Source of the DNA: Enoplolaimus lenunculus
Lineage: Eukaryota; Nematoda; Enoplea; Enoplida; Thoracostomopsidae
Length of the DNA stretch: 64,000 nt
Reading direction: 5' to 3'
Assembly: GCA_030248215.1 (NCBI GenBank)
Contig: JASANG010001895.1
Coordinates: 30,343-94,342 of the forward strand
How positions within the stretch are numbered: position 1 is the stretch's first letter; each line of letters opens with the position of its first letter. A program made the translations under genes and the position numbers. Below are positions 11,787 to 43,409 of this stretch, piece after piece. The notes beneath the pieces were generated by a model that saw only the letters and a list, made by a program, of their open reading frames with translations, did not search any database and had not been told where the DNA came from.

Positions 11787-12933
11787 TGGCTAATGTTAAG
11801 AACTGGGGGCGGAACAGTATTATAATACGTCACCCACTTTATTTTGTGCCCGCTGTGTGGAAATTTGCAACGCCAATTTCCAACTACGGTTTTTAAAAAT
11901 CATAGTAGTTGGAAATTGGGTTTTTGAAATTTTCCAATTTTCCACTTCTACAAAATGCAAAACCCCAAGTGGTAAATCAATTTAAATCAATTTCCTACTA
12001 GGGGATTTTAAAACAACGCAAATGGGAAATTGAGATATTTGTACAATTCAATTTCCTTTATCCATCAAAAATTTTATGTCAAAAGGGAAATTGAACTCAA
12101 AATTAATTTTAACCCATTTTGCGATATTTTCCCTATCAACGAAAAGAATATAAAATCTTGAAATTGTAAATTTCGATATTTTCCCCATTATAATGAAAAG
12201 GAAAATGAGAAAATTTTAGAAATTGGAATTTAGAAAGGTCAGCTGAAGGTCACTCAATAAAGGAACTGTGCCGACAGGTACAAATAATATAAAATGGGGG
12301 CATAATGATGCTGGCAAAGGGGTCTATTAACAAGGAGGGTTATCCCTTAAAACATGGCAGATTGAGGGGATACGACAGTGACGGGCGTACCCTCGAGTTT
12401 AAATGATAAACTGAAGTCGTGTATATGTTTTGAACCCCGATAGCTGTTTACATGTTTACCAAATGTTCAGCGGAAACGCTCATGCACAGTCAAGCTCTGC
12501 TGTTTATATTTTGAAAAATTTAGCAGAACTGCTCACCTTGCTAGGGGGAAGGGAATTTTTATGAGGGGCGTTCAAGGGTTTTTAATGACTTGCAAGTAAA
12601 ATTGAAAATTTTCTCTTGGGGGCAAAATTTTTCTAGGGGGGCTGAGTTCCCCTGCCCCCCCCCCCTTGGCAACGGGCCTGTGCCTAATCGTATTGTATTA
12701 ATTCTATACAATTTATTATTAATTAACATAAAATCACACATTTTCATGCGATATCTATAGCTAAAGCGGCAGTGCCGCAGCAGACTGGGGTGGGAACTCC
12801 TATAAACTTCTCAGGGTGGAGACCACAAACTCGCGAGCGAGGAGCCAGGTCTACAAAACTTTCAAGTGTTCGCGAATACAATCTGGGAGGGCTTGTTGTA
12901 TTTTCAACTTTTTAATATTAATATAGGTACGAA

Positions 12934-13137
12934 GACCCATGTGAAGATCAGGGGCGGAATGTTTTTCTGTGGGACTAGAATAGAGTAAGATTAAGCTTTA
13001 GACAAATTTATTTGCTTGGTTTAGGCTTAGGCTAAGGCTTACGCTTTGCAATATGATCATTCTTACGCTTACACATATAGGCTTAGGCTTAGGAATATGC
13101 TTATGATACTGTTCCGTCCCTGTTCTTTACATTGGCC
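12934..13137. mobile_element. Telomere-repeat TIR element, type A, nested
   Basis: Starts GACCCATGTGAAGATCAG and ends CTTTACATTGGCC. An exact 8-bp direct repeat GGTACGAA flanks it. It lies inside the Harbinger-like element at 11826-14481. Confidence 0.85.
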
Positions 13138-13283
13138 GGTACGAATTAGGGTTTAGCGACAGTAATTGACTATGGTTTTTCTTAAAAAGTCAGTCCATTG
13201 CCTAGTACTGTTTATAGGTACTGTTTCACTTTAAATATAAACACATAGGCGAAAAATTGTTTAACATCCACATCAAACTGGTT

Positions 13284-13468
13284 CAATGCAAAAAACGGTG
13301 GGTCAAATTCACTCTCTCCGAAATAGATTCTACTTGACTACAGAAACTGAGTCAAATTCGACTCACTGAGTCGCACGTTTTACTCTGCCGAGGTAAAATT
13401 TGGCTCAGTATGTGTAGTCCAGTAAAGCTTATTTCAGAGTAAATCTGACTCACCATTTTTTGCTGTTT
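13284..13468. mobile_element. Family E MITE (GCAAAAAATGG...GAGTCAAATT ends)
   Basis: Inverted ends around AAAAAACGGTGGGTCAAATT and GACTCACCATTTTTTGC, with internal GACTACAGAAACTGAGTC and its mirror. Other copies are at 14936, 20187 and 27125. Confidence 0.65.
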
Positions 13469-13633
13469 TGTATTCATTTATTAAAATTAGAAACCGGTGC
13501 TGGTATCAACAATAAAAACAGAAGTAATCAGTTTTATAGAATAAAACAGCAACAACACGGATCATACATGCTTCAACGTAAGAAGGTGGGTTAAATAGAA
13601 AATGCTTTGGAAATGAAAATTAAATAATTTGCT

Positions 13634-13746
13634 TGGACCATGTATAGAACAGGGCCGGAACAGTAGTATAAGCATATTCCTAAGCCTAAGCCTAAGATGG
13701 ATTAGCCTATTCCTAAGCCTGAGCCTAAACCTAAGCCTAAGCATAT
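13634..13746. mobile_element. Telomere-repeat TIR element, type A, truncated
   Basis: The left end GGACCATGTATAGAACAG and two CCTAAG blocks are present. The core and the right end are missing. Confidence 0.65.
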
Positions 13747-13841
13747 TAGTTGCATTTCGTAATTTTTATTTCATATCAAACAATTGCGGCATATCTGTAA
13801 TGAAAAATATCGAAGATATACACAACTAATTTTCAGCCTAT

Positions 13842-14048
13842 TGTAGTGACCCGATTAAGAGGGGATGGGGTTATAAGAGGGAGGGGTCTCCGTTTGGAGT
13901 CCTAATAAATAGGAGTCAGTATCACTAAACCCTAGGAAGGGTAGCGGAGGGCTGGTTGAAAATAAATAACAGTCTGTAACCGAATAAAAAGGATGCGTAC
14001 CCTCTGGAGAGGTAAATAAATATCCCCCCTCTTATTCGGGTCGCTACA
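13842..14048. mobile_element. Family C MITE, short copy
   Basis: The left end TGTAGTGACCCGATTAAG and the right end CTTATTCGGGTCGCTACA are inverted. The interior is shorter than in the 430-440 bp copies, so it is an internal deletion derivative. Confidence 0.75.
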
Positions 14049-14935
14049 GTTCAAATAACAGACAGAGCATCCGTTTTCTTTATTAAAGTCAACAGAGGTC
14101 AAACCTACCGCACGCACTTCCGGTTTTGCTGAAAATCAAATTCCCCACTGCCGTCATATTTATTTATGTCAAGAGGGAAATTGGAACTCAATTTTGGTCG
14201 TCCATTTTCCACTGCCCTGATCGGCACTTTTCAATTTCCGTTTTGAACAAATTATGTCTTCTCAATTTTCCAATTTTCTTAAAATTGAGATTCAATTCCC
14301 CCCAAACTGAAAACCACTAAAGGGAAATCTAAATACTTAATCAATTTCCATTACGGAAAAAACCAACCCAAGGCAATTTTGAGTTTCCCAATTTCCAACT
14401 GCTATGATTTTTAAAAACCGTAGTTGGAAATTGGCGTTGCAAATTTCCACACAGCGGGCACAAGATAAAGTGGATGACGCATAAGCATATTCCTAAAAGC
14501 CTAAACCTAAGCCTATTAGCCTGAACCTAAGTGTAAGAATGAGCATATTCTTGAGCCTAAGCATAAGTGTAAGCCTAAGCCAAGCTAAAAAATAGTCTAA
14601 AGCTTAAGCTTACTCTATTCTAGTCCCATAGAAAAACGTTCCGCCTCTGATCTTTACATGGGCCAAACAGTCAAAGAAGTTATTTAAATTGATCAGGATA
14701 ACTAAACTTAAGTTTTGGTAGTTTTGGCTATAAAGTTTTCAAATATTTTTTAGTAGTTTTTTTAATTTACACAATATTTTTTGGCTATACTATATTGACG
14801 CACCTTCGTAGCATCATTATTGTCATTGTTTTGTGATTTCTGTTGCGACGCCTGCTTTCTTCGACGCAGCTTTGTTAATACTTCTTTCGAGAAATTCGTA
14901 AAGTCTGAAATATTAAAGTACTATTATCATTAGTA

Positions 14936-15133
14936 GACTGTAAAAAATGGGGAGTCAAGTTGACTCTCTCGGAAACAGACTTTTCCTGACTACACAAACG
15001 AAATCAAATTTGACTCCGCCAGGGTCAACAGTGAATCGAATTTGGCTCTGGCGTAGTCAAATTTGACTCAGTTTGTGTAGTCAGGAAAAGTCTGTTTCCG
15101 AGAGTCAATTTGACTCCCCATTTTTTACAGTGT
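14936..15133. mobile_element. Family E MITE, best-preserved copy
   Basis: A nearly perfect foldback: ACTGTAAAAAATGGGGAGTC at the left is mirrored by GACTCCCCATTTTTTACAGT at the right. Its arms include GACTCTCTCGGAAACAGAC, and the whole is about 198 bp. Confidence 0.75.
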
Positions 15134-15339
15134 ACGTCTTGAAAGTTATACCCTGGTACAACTTACCGAACATTCTGGAGGTTTCAAACGGTTTCACAAC
15201 GTATATACTAAGTCAAAGAATGCGTCCATTAACCAACACACGCTTTACGCAAATAGAATTAGACTATCAGTAAATTTACAGGTACCAATAATTTTGTCAT
15301 ATATAAACCCCAAACCACAAAGCCATGTAATAAAACTGT

Positions 15340-15515
15340 GGGTCCATGTGCACAGCTGAGTGCGGTAATACTAAGTGTAAACATAATTCTAAGCCTAAGA
15401 CTAAGTTCAAACTTCAGAATAAAAATAAGCCGAAGCTAAGACTTTAATAGCGAAACGTTAAAAAAAAATGAGTCTAAAGCTTAAGCTTACTCTTCTCGCG
15501 GAAAATGGTTCGATT
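15340..15515. mobile_element. Telomere-repeat TIR element, type A, decayed
   Basis: A worn GGTCCATGTG left end, CCTAAG units and the family core AGTCTAAAGCTTAAGCTTAC are recognisable. The right end is blurred. Confidence 0.55.
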
Positions 15516-15788
15516 TACAGCTATCAAACGGACGGAACTGTGTAATCTTCAAACCTGTACATGCTTACCGGTCATGGTAAAACGGTTATCACCGCAAAAT
15601 CTTAATAGTTCACAGATCGCTAATCTGTCGACGTCTTCAATAAACTCGCGGGTTTTGGGACCAAACATAGCAACCATAAGGTTGCACTGAACTCGAACTT
15701 TTTCCGCTTCAATCTTTGAGCACAACCATGTCACCCAATCAAGCTAAAATACTCATGATTTAAACTAAAAACGGATATTTAATTATGT

Positions 15789-15934
15789 GGCCCATGTTAC
15801 TTTTAAGCCGTCCCGGTTTCTGGTGGGTCTGTAAAAAAGTAAGCTTACCTTCTAGACTAGATTTTTTGCTTACGCTTAGGCTTAGGCTTAGGCATACGCT
15901 TAATCTACTGTTACGGTCAAAAGTAACATTGGCC
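15789..15934. mobile_element. Telomere-repeat TIR element, type B
   Basis: Ends GGCCCATGTTACTTTTAAG and AAAAGTAACATTGGCC, with TTAGGCTTAGGC inside. It is 146 bp. No clean flanking duplication is seen. Confidence 0.75.
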
Positions 15935-16156
15935 ATAGTTTACAATATGGTTTACTAACTGCCAATACAATTGTGATGTATACAATAGCAAAAATAGCGA
16001 ATGTGTCAAATTTTATCAAGATTTAGCACGAATGTTGTTATTTTTATTTCGAATCAAGCAATCACGCCATATCTGTATCGATGTGAAAGACTGTTATTAG
16101 GATTCACATTATAAGCTTAAAAATAACGAAATTTTCGCTATCTCCATAGTAGAAAC

Positions 16157-16358
16157 GGCCAATGTATACAACAAGGGCTAAGCAGTAATATAGGCATATT
16201 CCTAAGGCTAAGCTTGTAAGCCTGAGCGAGACTAAGCCTAAGCCAACATGTAAGAACGATATTATACCTAAGCCTAAAGATAAAATTAGATTAAAACTTC
16301 AAGCTTACTCTTTTGCAGTCCAGCAGAAAAACGTTTCGTCCCCGATCTTTAAATGGGC
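16157..16358. mobile_element. Telomere-repeat TIR element, type A
   Basis: Starts GGCCAATGTATACAACAAGG and ends GATCTTTAAATGGGC. It has CCTAAG units and a worn core. Confidence 0.65.
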
Positions 16359-16639
16359 AGCATGGTTACACCTTGATTTAAATGCAAATTTCGCTAACTT
16401 GAAGGGAATTCACTCGCAAAATACGTGAGTTATCATTATTAACTTACAACTTTTTCTGGTTCTTTCAACATAGTATCGACCGTTGATTGACAAGTTGAAC
16501 AAAAGAAACCATGATTATTTTCACTTGAGCTATCGGTCACTTCTTCAACTTTAACTGATTTTTCCGGTTCAACTGTTAATACGGTTACCGCCGAGTAGAA
16601 CAATAAACACATTCCTAAAATATATATATGAAAATTGTA

Positions 16640-16852
16640 CTATGCTAAGATCCGTATTCTCAACTGTGTGTAGCACCTTCCACCAATTAATGATATATAT
16701 GTTCGTTTGGAGACAGGCGTCACCTCCGGCTCAGGCAACTTTCGTTGACCTCCGGCTCCAATATTTTTCACCTCCGGTTGCACCCTGCTTCAAATCAAAC
16801 GACCTTCATTTTTCTGATAATAGGTACTACACACATTTGAGAATATATGCAT
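16640..16852. mobile_element. Family F MITE (ATTCTCAAATGTGTGTAGCACC ends), decayed
   Basis: The left end GTATTCTCAACTGTGTGTAG is mirrored by CTACACACATTTGAGAATA at the right. The interior holds a CACCTCCGGCTC stretch also seen near 21480-21560 and 53405. Confidence 0.5.
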
Positions 16853-17040
16853 AGAATATATCTGCTTTGGACGATTTACAACTGTAAAATATTGAATAAC
16901 CTTGAATATGTTGAAAGCATTTTCTGGTTCAAATCAAACGACCTTCATTTTTCTGATAATAGGTGCTACACACATTTGAGAATATCGACACAGAATATAT
17001 CTGCTGTGGCCGATTTACAACTGTAAAACAACGTTGTATA
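16790..17040. repeat. Tandem duplication of about 138 bp
   Basis: TTCAAATCAAACGACCTTCA begins at about 16790 and again at about 16928. The copies match through CTGTAAAA and TATGTTGAAAG with few changes, so one family F end has been duplicated. Confidence 0.6.
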
Positions 17041-17480
17041 TGTTGAAAGGTTTTTATACTCAGTTCTACAATCATAAAATGGAATGCAAAAGTTGTTTAA
17101 ATATTTTTCTTGTGGAACGGTTATGTTTGGATTTCTGGACCTTTCCCTTTCCAGTTAAAAATCTCCTGTATGCTTTTACCTGGATAAATCAGCCGTGCTG
17201 GCAACATTATGAATCAAAATTAGCTGATCTTTTACAACAAATGTAAACGTTCCTGTTTAACGCTTACGTAGCTCAAACGCAACCTGGCATAAGCTGTTAT
17301 GGACGACATAGATAAGAAAACTAAAGACACGTCATTATACTAAGCTAAGCTTAAACAATTAATTATAATTGTTTGCCAAAAATTTACGCCCAATTCGGAA
17401 TAAGCAAGAGATGTATAAAGCAAATAAACGTATTTTTGGTAGGAGATCAAGAGCAATTATCTCACCTGTGTTAACGACAA

Positions 17481-17785
17481 TGGCTGGGTTTCTAAAACCG
17501 TACTTAAGTACGATTTAGTACTTAAGTAGTGTTAAGTAATTACTTAACCATTTTGTCGTTTTTACAAGCGTACTTAAATTATGTAAGTCAAAGTCGCTGA
17601 CTAAACTTGACATATTACAAAGTAACCGTTGAGGCATACTAACCTTGGTTTAATTAAAAGTCTACACTCATAGAGTGTTGTTATTATAACGAAAATTTAC
17701 GTATTTACTTAAGTCGGCGACTTAAAAGTAATTACTTAAATGAAACTTAAGTAAATACTTAAGTAAGATTTCAGAAATCCAGCCA
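17481..17785. mobile_element. Family D MITE (TGGCTGGGTTTC ends, ACTTAAGTA-rich)
   Basis: The left end TGGCTGGGTTTCTAAAA and the right end TTTCAGAAATCCAGCCA are inverted. Both arms are rich in TACTTAAGTA. The interior segment CGCTGACTAAACTTGACA recurs at 23796 and 40785. Confidence 0.7.
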
Positions 17786-18058
17786 ATGAATACTTAATAT
17801 ATCTTCAAGCAAATAAACAATGGCAGCATCTCCTAATCTGAAAATGAAGTAGGTTAATTCAACGACTAGAAACACACTGAATTTCTAACCATACGGCTTA
17901 ATTTGGTTCTTAAGTTACAAGACGTACCTCCACATTTAATTGATGCTACGTTTACCATTTTCCCGATTTTACAATCTAAATTTTTTTGGTATCCCTACAC
18001 GCAATCACTATCTTTACACACTGTTATCGCGCAAACCTACTCACTAATACCGAGCAGC

Positions 18059-18170
18059 GGATAGAACAGGGCCGTAACAGCAGTATAAGGCCTCAGCAAA
18101 ACATTTATCTAAAGCTTAAACTTACTCTATTGCAAATTCAACAATGTTCGTCCCCTAATTAAACACTTTT
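18059..18170. mobile_element. Telomere-repeat TIR element, fragment
   Basis: GATAGAACAGGGCCGTAACAG then a shortened core (TAAAGCTTAAACTTACTC) remain. The telomeric repeats are almost gone. Confidence 0.5.
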
Positions 18171-18353
18171 CAAGCTTGCAAATTTTTGAATTTGTTGCAG
18201 TGTGGGCTATATATAATGTATTCTAGTCATACGTAGCAATTATGTTGTCACTGAGTTAAATTCAACTGCAGTCATCAGTCCACTTCGATTTCACTTATAA
18301 ATTTGAAAGCGAAGTTGATACTCAGTGAAGATTCGAGTACGTTTATTATTTGA

Positions 18354-18540
18354 GTCTTGTACCCATATTCCCAAATGAGTATAGCAGCTATCACCAGATA
18401 GCGAGATTTTTTTAAACTGAAGACTCCTGCAGTCATGTACAAAACTCAATGTTGATACAGCAGTAGGACAAATCAAATGTGAAAAATGTGCTAAATTTTT
18501 ATTATTCACCAAAGACTCGTTCGAAATTCACAAGGCCTAT
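18354..18540. repeat. Family F fragment upstream of beta-tubulin A
   Basis: TTCCCAAATGAGTATAGCAGC followed by TATCACCAGATAG is the family F left end. The right end is not clear. Confidence 0.4.
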
Positions 18541-18932
18541 TAGCTAAAGGACTCTATGGTTGTCATAACAAATCGTTTACAATATTTGGTCTGTTTCTAA
18601 GCAATTTAAAATAAATACCTCTACAGGACGGTAGTAAAATATTCGCCGGAAATCATATTTATTGTCAATCAAAACGGTATATTTTTAATCGCTAATCGAG
18701 TTTAAACTTAAAACAACAAATTCTTTGATACAAAAGTACAATTTTTTCATTAAAAATAAATTATTTCAACGAGTTGCCACGGAAACTTTGACTTATAAAT
18801 ATCAGCTGTTTGCAACGATTAATTCATTTCTGTTGGTAAAAAGTTAAAATATTTGTTGCGTCTTCGTTGATCAGTGTCTGCTATTTTACTACCGTTTTTT
18901 GAGGCGATTTTTTGGAAATTTTGGTTTCAAAC

Positions 18933-29294
<10,362 letters not shown>

Positions 29295-29547
29295 AACGAG
29301 TTGAAAATATTCAAAATGGGGGGTTCTTTGGAATTTTAAAATTTTAAGATTGTTGCTTCTTTAGAGATAATCAGCGTTGAAATTAAGTCAAAACGAGTAA
29401 TAAGGCAACGGAAGACGGTCTCGCAATTCAACTTTCGAATTGGTGTAGTAGCACTAGCTCATGTGTGTACCAAAATGCCGTTGATTAGTCGATGAAAAAC
29501 TTGTCGCCCGGCGCCATCTTAAGTTTAACTTTAAGCATAAAGATGTG

Positions 29548-29744
29548 AGCCAATGTATAGAACAGGGTCGTTACAGTAGTACAAGTAAGTTCCTGTGCGT
29601 ACGGAGAAGCCGAAACATAACATGCGCTTATATATCTAAGTCTAAGTCTTAGTCTAAGTTTAAGCAAAAATATTAGTCTAAGGATTACGCTTACGCTATT
29701 GCAGTCCCGCAGAAAAACGTTTTGCCCCCGATCTTTACATGGAC
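29548..29744. mobile_element. Telomere-repeat TIR element, type A, downstream of beta-tubulin A
   Basis: AGCCAATGTATAGAACAGGG at the left and GATCTTTACATGGACC at the right. The telomeric units are decayed to CTAAGTCTAAG. Flanks AAGATGTG and CTGATGTG match at 6 of 8 bases. Confidence 0.65.
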
Positions 29745-30012
29745 CCTGATGTGCGAAAAGTTATCCAGTGGACCAGATTTCGGATTACATGTTATCGGCC
29801 GATGACTTGTGGTTCGTTTTACCGGTTGTCAGGCATAAATTGAAATAAAACACTTCGACGGGACTTGCGAAGATTTTGATGTTGTATACCTTTTTTGTTG
29901 TGCGCAGCAAATATTTCGGATTGACACTATTCCAAACTTACCGGTAGGTTGATTGTTTGAAGAGCAAACAAACTGTATTTCTTAGGGAATAAAATAGTTT
30001 GTTTGAGATGGC

Positions 30013-30398
30013 TGCAGTAACATGAATAAGAGATGAAGTAATAAGGAGGGGGGTACCCATTTTGAGTCTCAATCAATAAGAGAAGGCTGTATCCTTAATT
30101 AGATTCCGATGGTCGATATAGTTCATAAGACCTAAATTAGAGTCCATAAAGAAATCAAAGCAGAAGAAAAGCTTAGACTACTCAAATATGTCACATACAC
30201 TCAAGTAACCCACATAAACATTATTAGCACCCGAGAAAAAGATTAAACGGACATGACAGTCAACAAAACTGCTTACGGTGTTGGGTTCAATTAACGTGGT
30301 GTGAAATAATAATAAATAACAGTCCGTAGCCGAACAAACGTAAGAACCCTGTGGTACGGCAAATAAATATCAGTTCACCTTTTATTAGGTATCTCTTC
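30013..30398. mobile_element. Family C MITE, decayed
   Basis: It has GAGTCTCAATCAATAAGAG, AATAACAGTCCGTAGCCGAA and AAATAAATATCAG in the family order. The ends are worn. Confidence 0.55.
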
Positions 30399-30610
30399 CG
30401 TAATAAAATCCTGGCTATTAGTCTTCGCCCAACTTCCATATGAAGACATAGCAACTAAAAATTATTTAACACCATCCAGAAGGTGTTAGTGTACAGATCT
30501 CCTGAAGCGAAAACATATCTTGAATGAGTTTGGCTAAAATCTATGTACAGTTTGCCAGCCCAAATCTACTCAGAGTAGCTCAAAAGTTTTAATAGCTATG
30601 CGAAAACACT

Positions 30611-30806
30611 GGCCAATGCTACTCAAAGGGGTGTAACAGTAGATTAAGCGTATTCCTAAGCCTAAGCCTAAGTTGAAGTGTTGCAGGAATCTGTTTCTAA
30701 GCCTAAGCCTAAGCCTAAGTCTAACCAAAAAATGTAATCTAGAATCTATATTTACTCTTTTATAGACCCACCAGTAACCTGGACGCCCCTTAAACGAACA
30801 TGGGCC
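30611..30806. mobile_element. Telomere-repeat TIR element, type B
   Basis: Starts GGCCAATGCTACTCAAAGG and ends CCTTAAACGAACATGGGCC. It has two CCTAAG blocks and is very similar to 23284-23486 and 45892-46135. Confidence 0.78.
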
Positions 30807-31256
30807 AAAGTGATTCCATAGAGGGGACCAAAAACGGCGAATACCCCGCCAGATGATTTTTTGTGATAAAATGGTAAGACCCTACGTTACATTATTTTCT
30901 ATTAAAAAAATTGACACATATATAGCGTATATAAGTAAAAATAGCGTTTGATAACTTTTGATATCCCGCGCTCGCTCCTAAGTCACAAATTTCTGGATCT
31001 GCCGTTGTGCTGATAATTTAAATTTGAATAGAATTTAAAATGAGACAAACTTAAAATACCTGCATCACTGGTTTTTGAAATTTAAATTTCTAAGTTTAGC
31101 GGTGTTGTTGCTATTAGGAACTTTTGAATGCATTTGGAAATTTAAATATACAATAGAAATAAAGTTACGTTTGAATGCAGATAGCATAAGCCTTGGTGCC
31201 GCTTTATATATCGTTGTTTCTTTGATTCGGTTCTGTTACTTTTCGTTCCGCAGGTT

Positions 31257-31554
31257 GGCCCATGTAAAGATCAGAGGCGGAACGTGTTTGTATGAGATTA
31301 GAAAAGAGTAAGCTTATTAGACTAATTTTTTGCTTGCCTTAGATTTAGGCTTACGCTTAGGAATATGCTTATTCGTACGCTTAGGCTTAGGCTTAGGTTT
31401 AGGCTTACGCTTAGGAATATGCTTATTCGTACGCTTAGGCTTAGGCTTAGGTTTAGGCTTACGCTTAGGAATATGCTTATTCGTACGCTTAGGCTTAGGC
31501 TTAGGCTTAGGAATATTCCGTTATACTGTTCCACCTGTGTTCTTTACATTGGCC
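31257..31554. mobile_element. Telomere-repeat TIR element, type A, with triplicated core
   Basis: Ends GGCCCATGTAAAGATCAG and TCTTTACATTGGCC, with an exact 8-bp direct repeat CGCAGGTT on both sides. The core is a 54-bp unit (TACGCTTAGGCTTAGG and TTAGGAATATGCTTATTCG) present three times in tandem, so the block has grown after insertion or in its source. Confidence 0.88.
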
Positions 31555-31679
31555 CGCAGGTTTATGGATTTAAAGTTCACATTGGACAAAAGTTTGCAAT
31601 GGTACCTTAGAATGCATCGTTGGTCGTTCAATACGTTTTAATTTCGATTTGATACAAAGTGGCTGGTTGCTTAATTTTT

Positions 31680-31742
31680 TGCGCCTGTATTCTCAAATGT
31701 GTGTGACACCTATCGCCAGTTAGTATAGGTTTTCAAACACGC
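31680..31742. repeat. Family F end
   Basis: TGTATTCTCAAATGTGTGTG, CACCTATCGCCAGTTAG and AGGTTTTCAAAC match the left end of the copy at 52248. The remainder is not recognisable. Confidence 0.45.
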
Positions 31743-32139
31743 CAGCTTAAGCGGCTACAAAGGACCAGTCAGATAGAGTTGCACTAGCATATCGATATCG
31801 ATAAAATCAGGGTTGCGGTATTCGTACTCTTGACCGCATACCGTCTATCAGCGATACATTTAATTTTAATATCATAGCCGGAGGGTGATTTTAATTCGAG
31901 AACCGTTGTGCTAAATGCCTAAGTTTATCAGCCAATCAGAAGTTATTTAATGGATGGCTAAACATGCGTACAGTACAAAACATTAATTAACAACACTTTC
32001 GCCGCGCTGCTGATATTGTAATTTTGGAACATGTATACTTGTACTGCCGTCCCAGAATCCTACCGTCCCAGCTAAAAAATTGATTGCTCTTGTTTATTGG
32101 GATTTTGGGAGACTTCAAAAGAATTCGATTGCAAGCAAT

Positions 32140-32530
32140 TCCGTTGGTTTTGTCTTAGGCTTTAGGTTAGGATTAGGCAATTCTTTGGCTCAAGAGTAGG
32201 TCTAGGAATTGGCAAAGTTCAATCTTCAGTTTAGGATTAGGCAAGGTTCCGTCTTGGACTTAGGTGACAATTAGGCGTTAAGGCGTAGGACCTGGCGTAA
32301 AAACTAAGTCTATACAAACTTTAGAGATGCCTTAGCTTTAGGCTTAGGCATCGACTTAGGCTACGGCTTAGGCGTAGGCTGGAGCTTACGTTTACGCTTA
32401 GGCTTTAGACAGACCCTCAGGCTAAATGTTAGGCTTAGGCTCAGGCTTTGGATTAAGCTTGGGCTTAGGCTTGCCAAGTTTGGGTTGTTTGACGCGTTTT
32501 CTAGTTTATGTTAACATTTTTTTTAGGCTT
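32140..32530. repeat. Degenerate TTAGGC tract upstream of beta-tubulin B
   Basis: TTAGG, TTAGGCTTAGGC and GCGTAGG-like units fill about 390 bp without GGCC ends. It ends about 80 bp before the beta-tubulin B start codon, so it occupies the likely promoter or 5' UTR. Confidence 0.65.
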
Positions 32531-32612
32531 AAATAAAACTATCTTTAAACTGTTCTTGACCGTAACGTATTAGCCTCCGTTGCAAGCTTCTTAATACTTG
32601 TTCAAAGTCACA

Positions 32613-42111
<9,499 letters not shown>

Positions 42112-43040
42112 AATCATTGGCACCGCGTTTGTTGTTTTGGAAACAACCCAAACAACAAAAACAAGCAATGAACAAACATGCTTTATTCTATTGAAAATTA
42201 TTTACTAATTTATCGTTTATACTCATGGTCCGAGACTTAAGGCTTGCAATATTTTTGTAAATATCTTTGAAACCTGGTTTAAAATCAGGTGTAGGCTCGA
42301 AAGTATGCTATGCCTAAGGGTGACTCGAGCGAAATTTGTATATATAACTGTGAAATATAGCTAATTATTAAATATGTTCAGAAATACTCTGTGTACACAC
42401 TGAAGCCGAAAAAAAGGCATTTTAGCTGGAATGTTGGCTTAAAACAAAACACATTTGTTTCTGAAGTTATATATATGTATATATAATATATAATATATAT
42501 AATATATAATATATATTATATATAATATATATATTGTAATGCCGGAGCTAATTGAAGGCCGCTTATTGGAGGTTAGCAATAACATAACTAACTGGTGACT
42601 TGCACTATATAATTGCTGAATATAATAGCAAAATTAGGTAACCTAAAAGTATGGCTTGATTAGAATATCAACTGCACCAAACTTAACTGTTTTATATATT
42701 TATGCAGTGAATTCGCATTTTTACCGTGTTTCAAATGCAATTCACAAGACCATAGCGTAAATAATGGCTATTGGTCAAATTTTTAATATTCATTCATCGA
42801 TAATTCTATACAATTATTTATCTTGATCTGCAAATAAAATTTGGAATTACTGGTGCTATTTCGACTTATATCGGTATGTCAGGGTGAAACTTTTTCGCAT
42901 TAGTGTCTAAGCTAGTAAATCATTTTTTTGGCTTTAGTGTCTATAAGCCCTCACCATAAAAGTTACTTAGGGTACGCATGATATTTTTAACTCGAATATA
43001 ATTAATTAAAAAGTTCAGACTTATCCAAAAATGGAAACTT
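42112..43040. other. Spacer after beta-tubulin B with TA microsatellite
   Basis: No gene seen. At about 42470-42535 there is a TATATAATATATAAT-type microsatellite. The rest is unique AT-rich sequence. Confidence 0.5.
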
Positions 43041-43392
43041 TAAACCTTTAACACATAAAGTATACTATGAGCAACTAAATACAAATAATATATGAGCAAC
43101 ACAGACACTGTGAGCAGTGTATAAGTCTTTCACTCATAGAGTATACTATGAGCAACTAAATACAATAATGTACGAGCAATACACACACTGTGAGCAGTGT
43201 GTAACATTTATAACATATATGCGCAGTGCAAAATCTCTACAAGACGTGAGAGCCCACTCGGGCTCGAACGTCAAGCTCCTATAGCTCAGTGGTCATCGTA
43301 AACGCCTCCCACCTGTGAGACTGGGGATCAAATCTAACCTTGAAATTACATCTCATATTAAATCGAAAATATTCATGTGAGAAAGGGTTAAC
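43041..43392. repeat. tRNA-derived SINE, longest copy, with duplicated 5' module
   Basis: The module AGTATACTATGAGCAACTAA occurs twice (about 43060 and 43140). Then come AAATCTCTACAAGACGTGAG, an A-box-like TATAGCTCAGTGG at tRNA spacing from a B-box-like GGGGATCAAATC, and the tail GAAAATATTCATGTGAGAAA. No reverse transcriptase is linked. Confidence 0.65.
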
Positions 43393-43409
43393 AATTCTAA
43401 CTTAAATGT

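Larger units (their letters stand above)
11826..14481. mobile_element. PIF/Harbinger-like element with long inverted ends, TAA duplication
   Basis: Ends TACGTCACCCACTTTAT and (reverse complement) TGCGTCATCCACTTTAT begin inverted repeats that stay nearly identical for about 95 bp. They include GTGCCCGCTGTGTGGAAATT. TAA flanks both sides and occurs once in the host sequence, which is the 3-bp TWA duplication typical of PIF/Harbinger. The arms are rich in AATTTCC/GGAAATT. At least four other elements sit inside. No transposase frame was seen. Confidence 0.75.
11787..14664. mobile_element. Telomere-repeat TIR element, type A, split by a 2.66 kb insertion
   Basis: The left part (11787-11825) reads GGCTAATGTTAAG then GGGCGGAACAGTATTATAA. 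It continues at 14482 with TAAGCATATTCCTA, CCTAAG repeats and the right end TCTTTACATGGGCC at 14664. The intervening piece is the separate element at 11826-14481. Confidence 0.75.
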
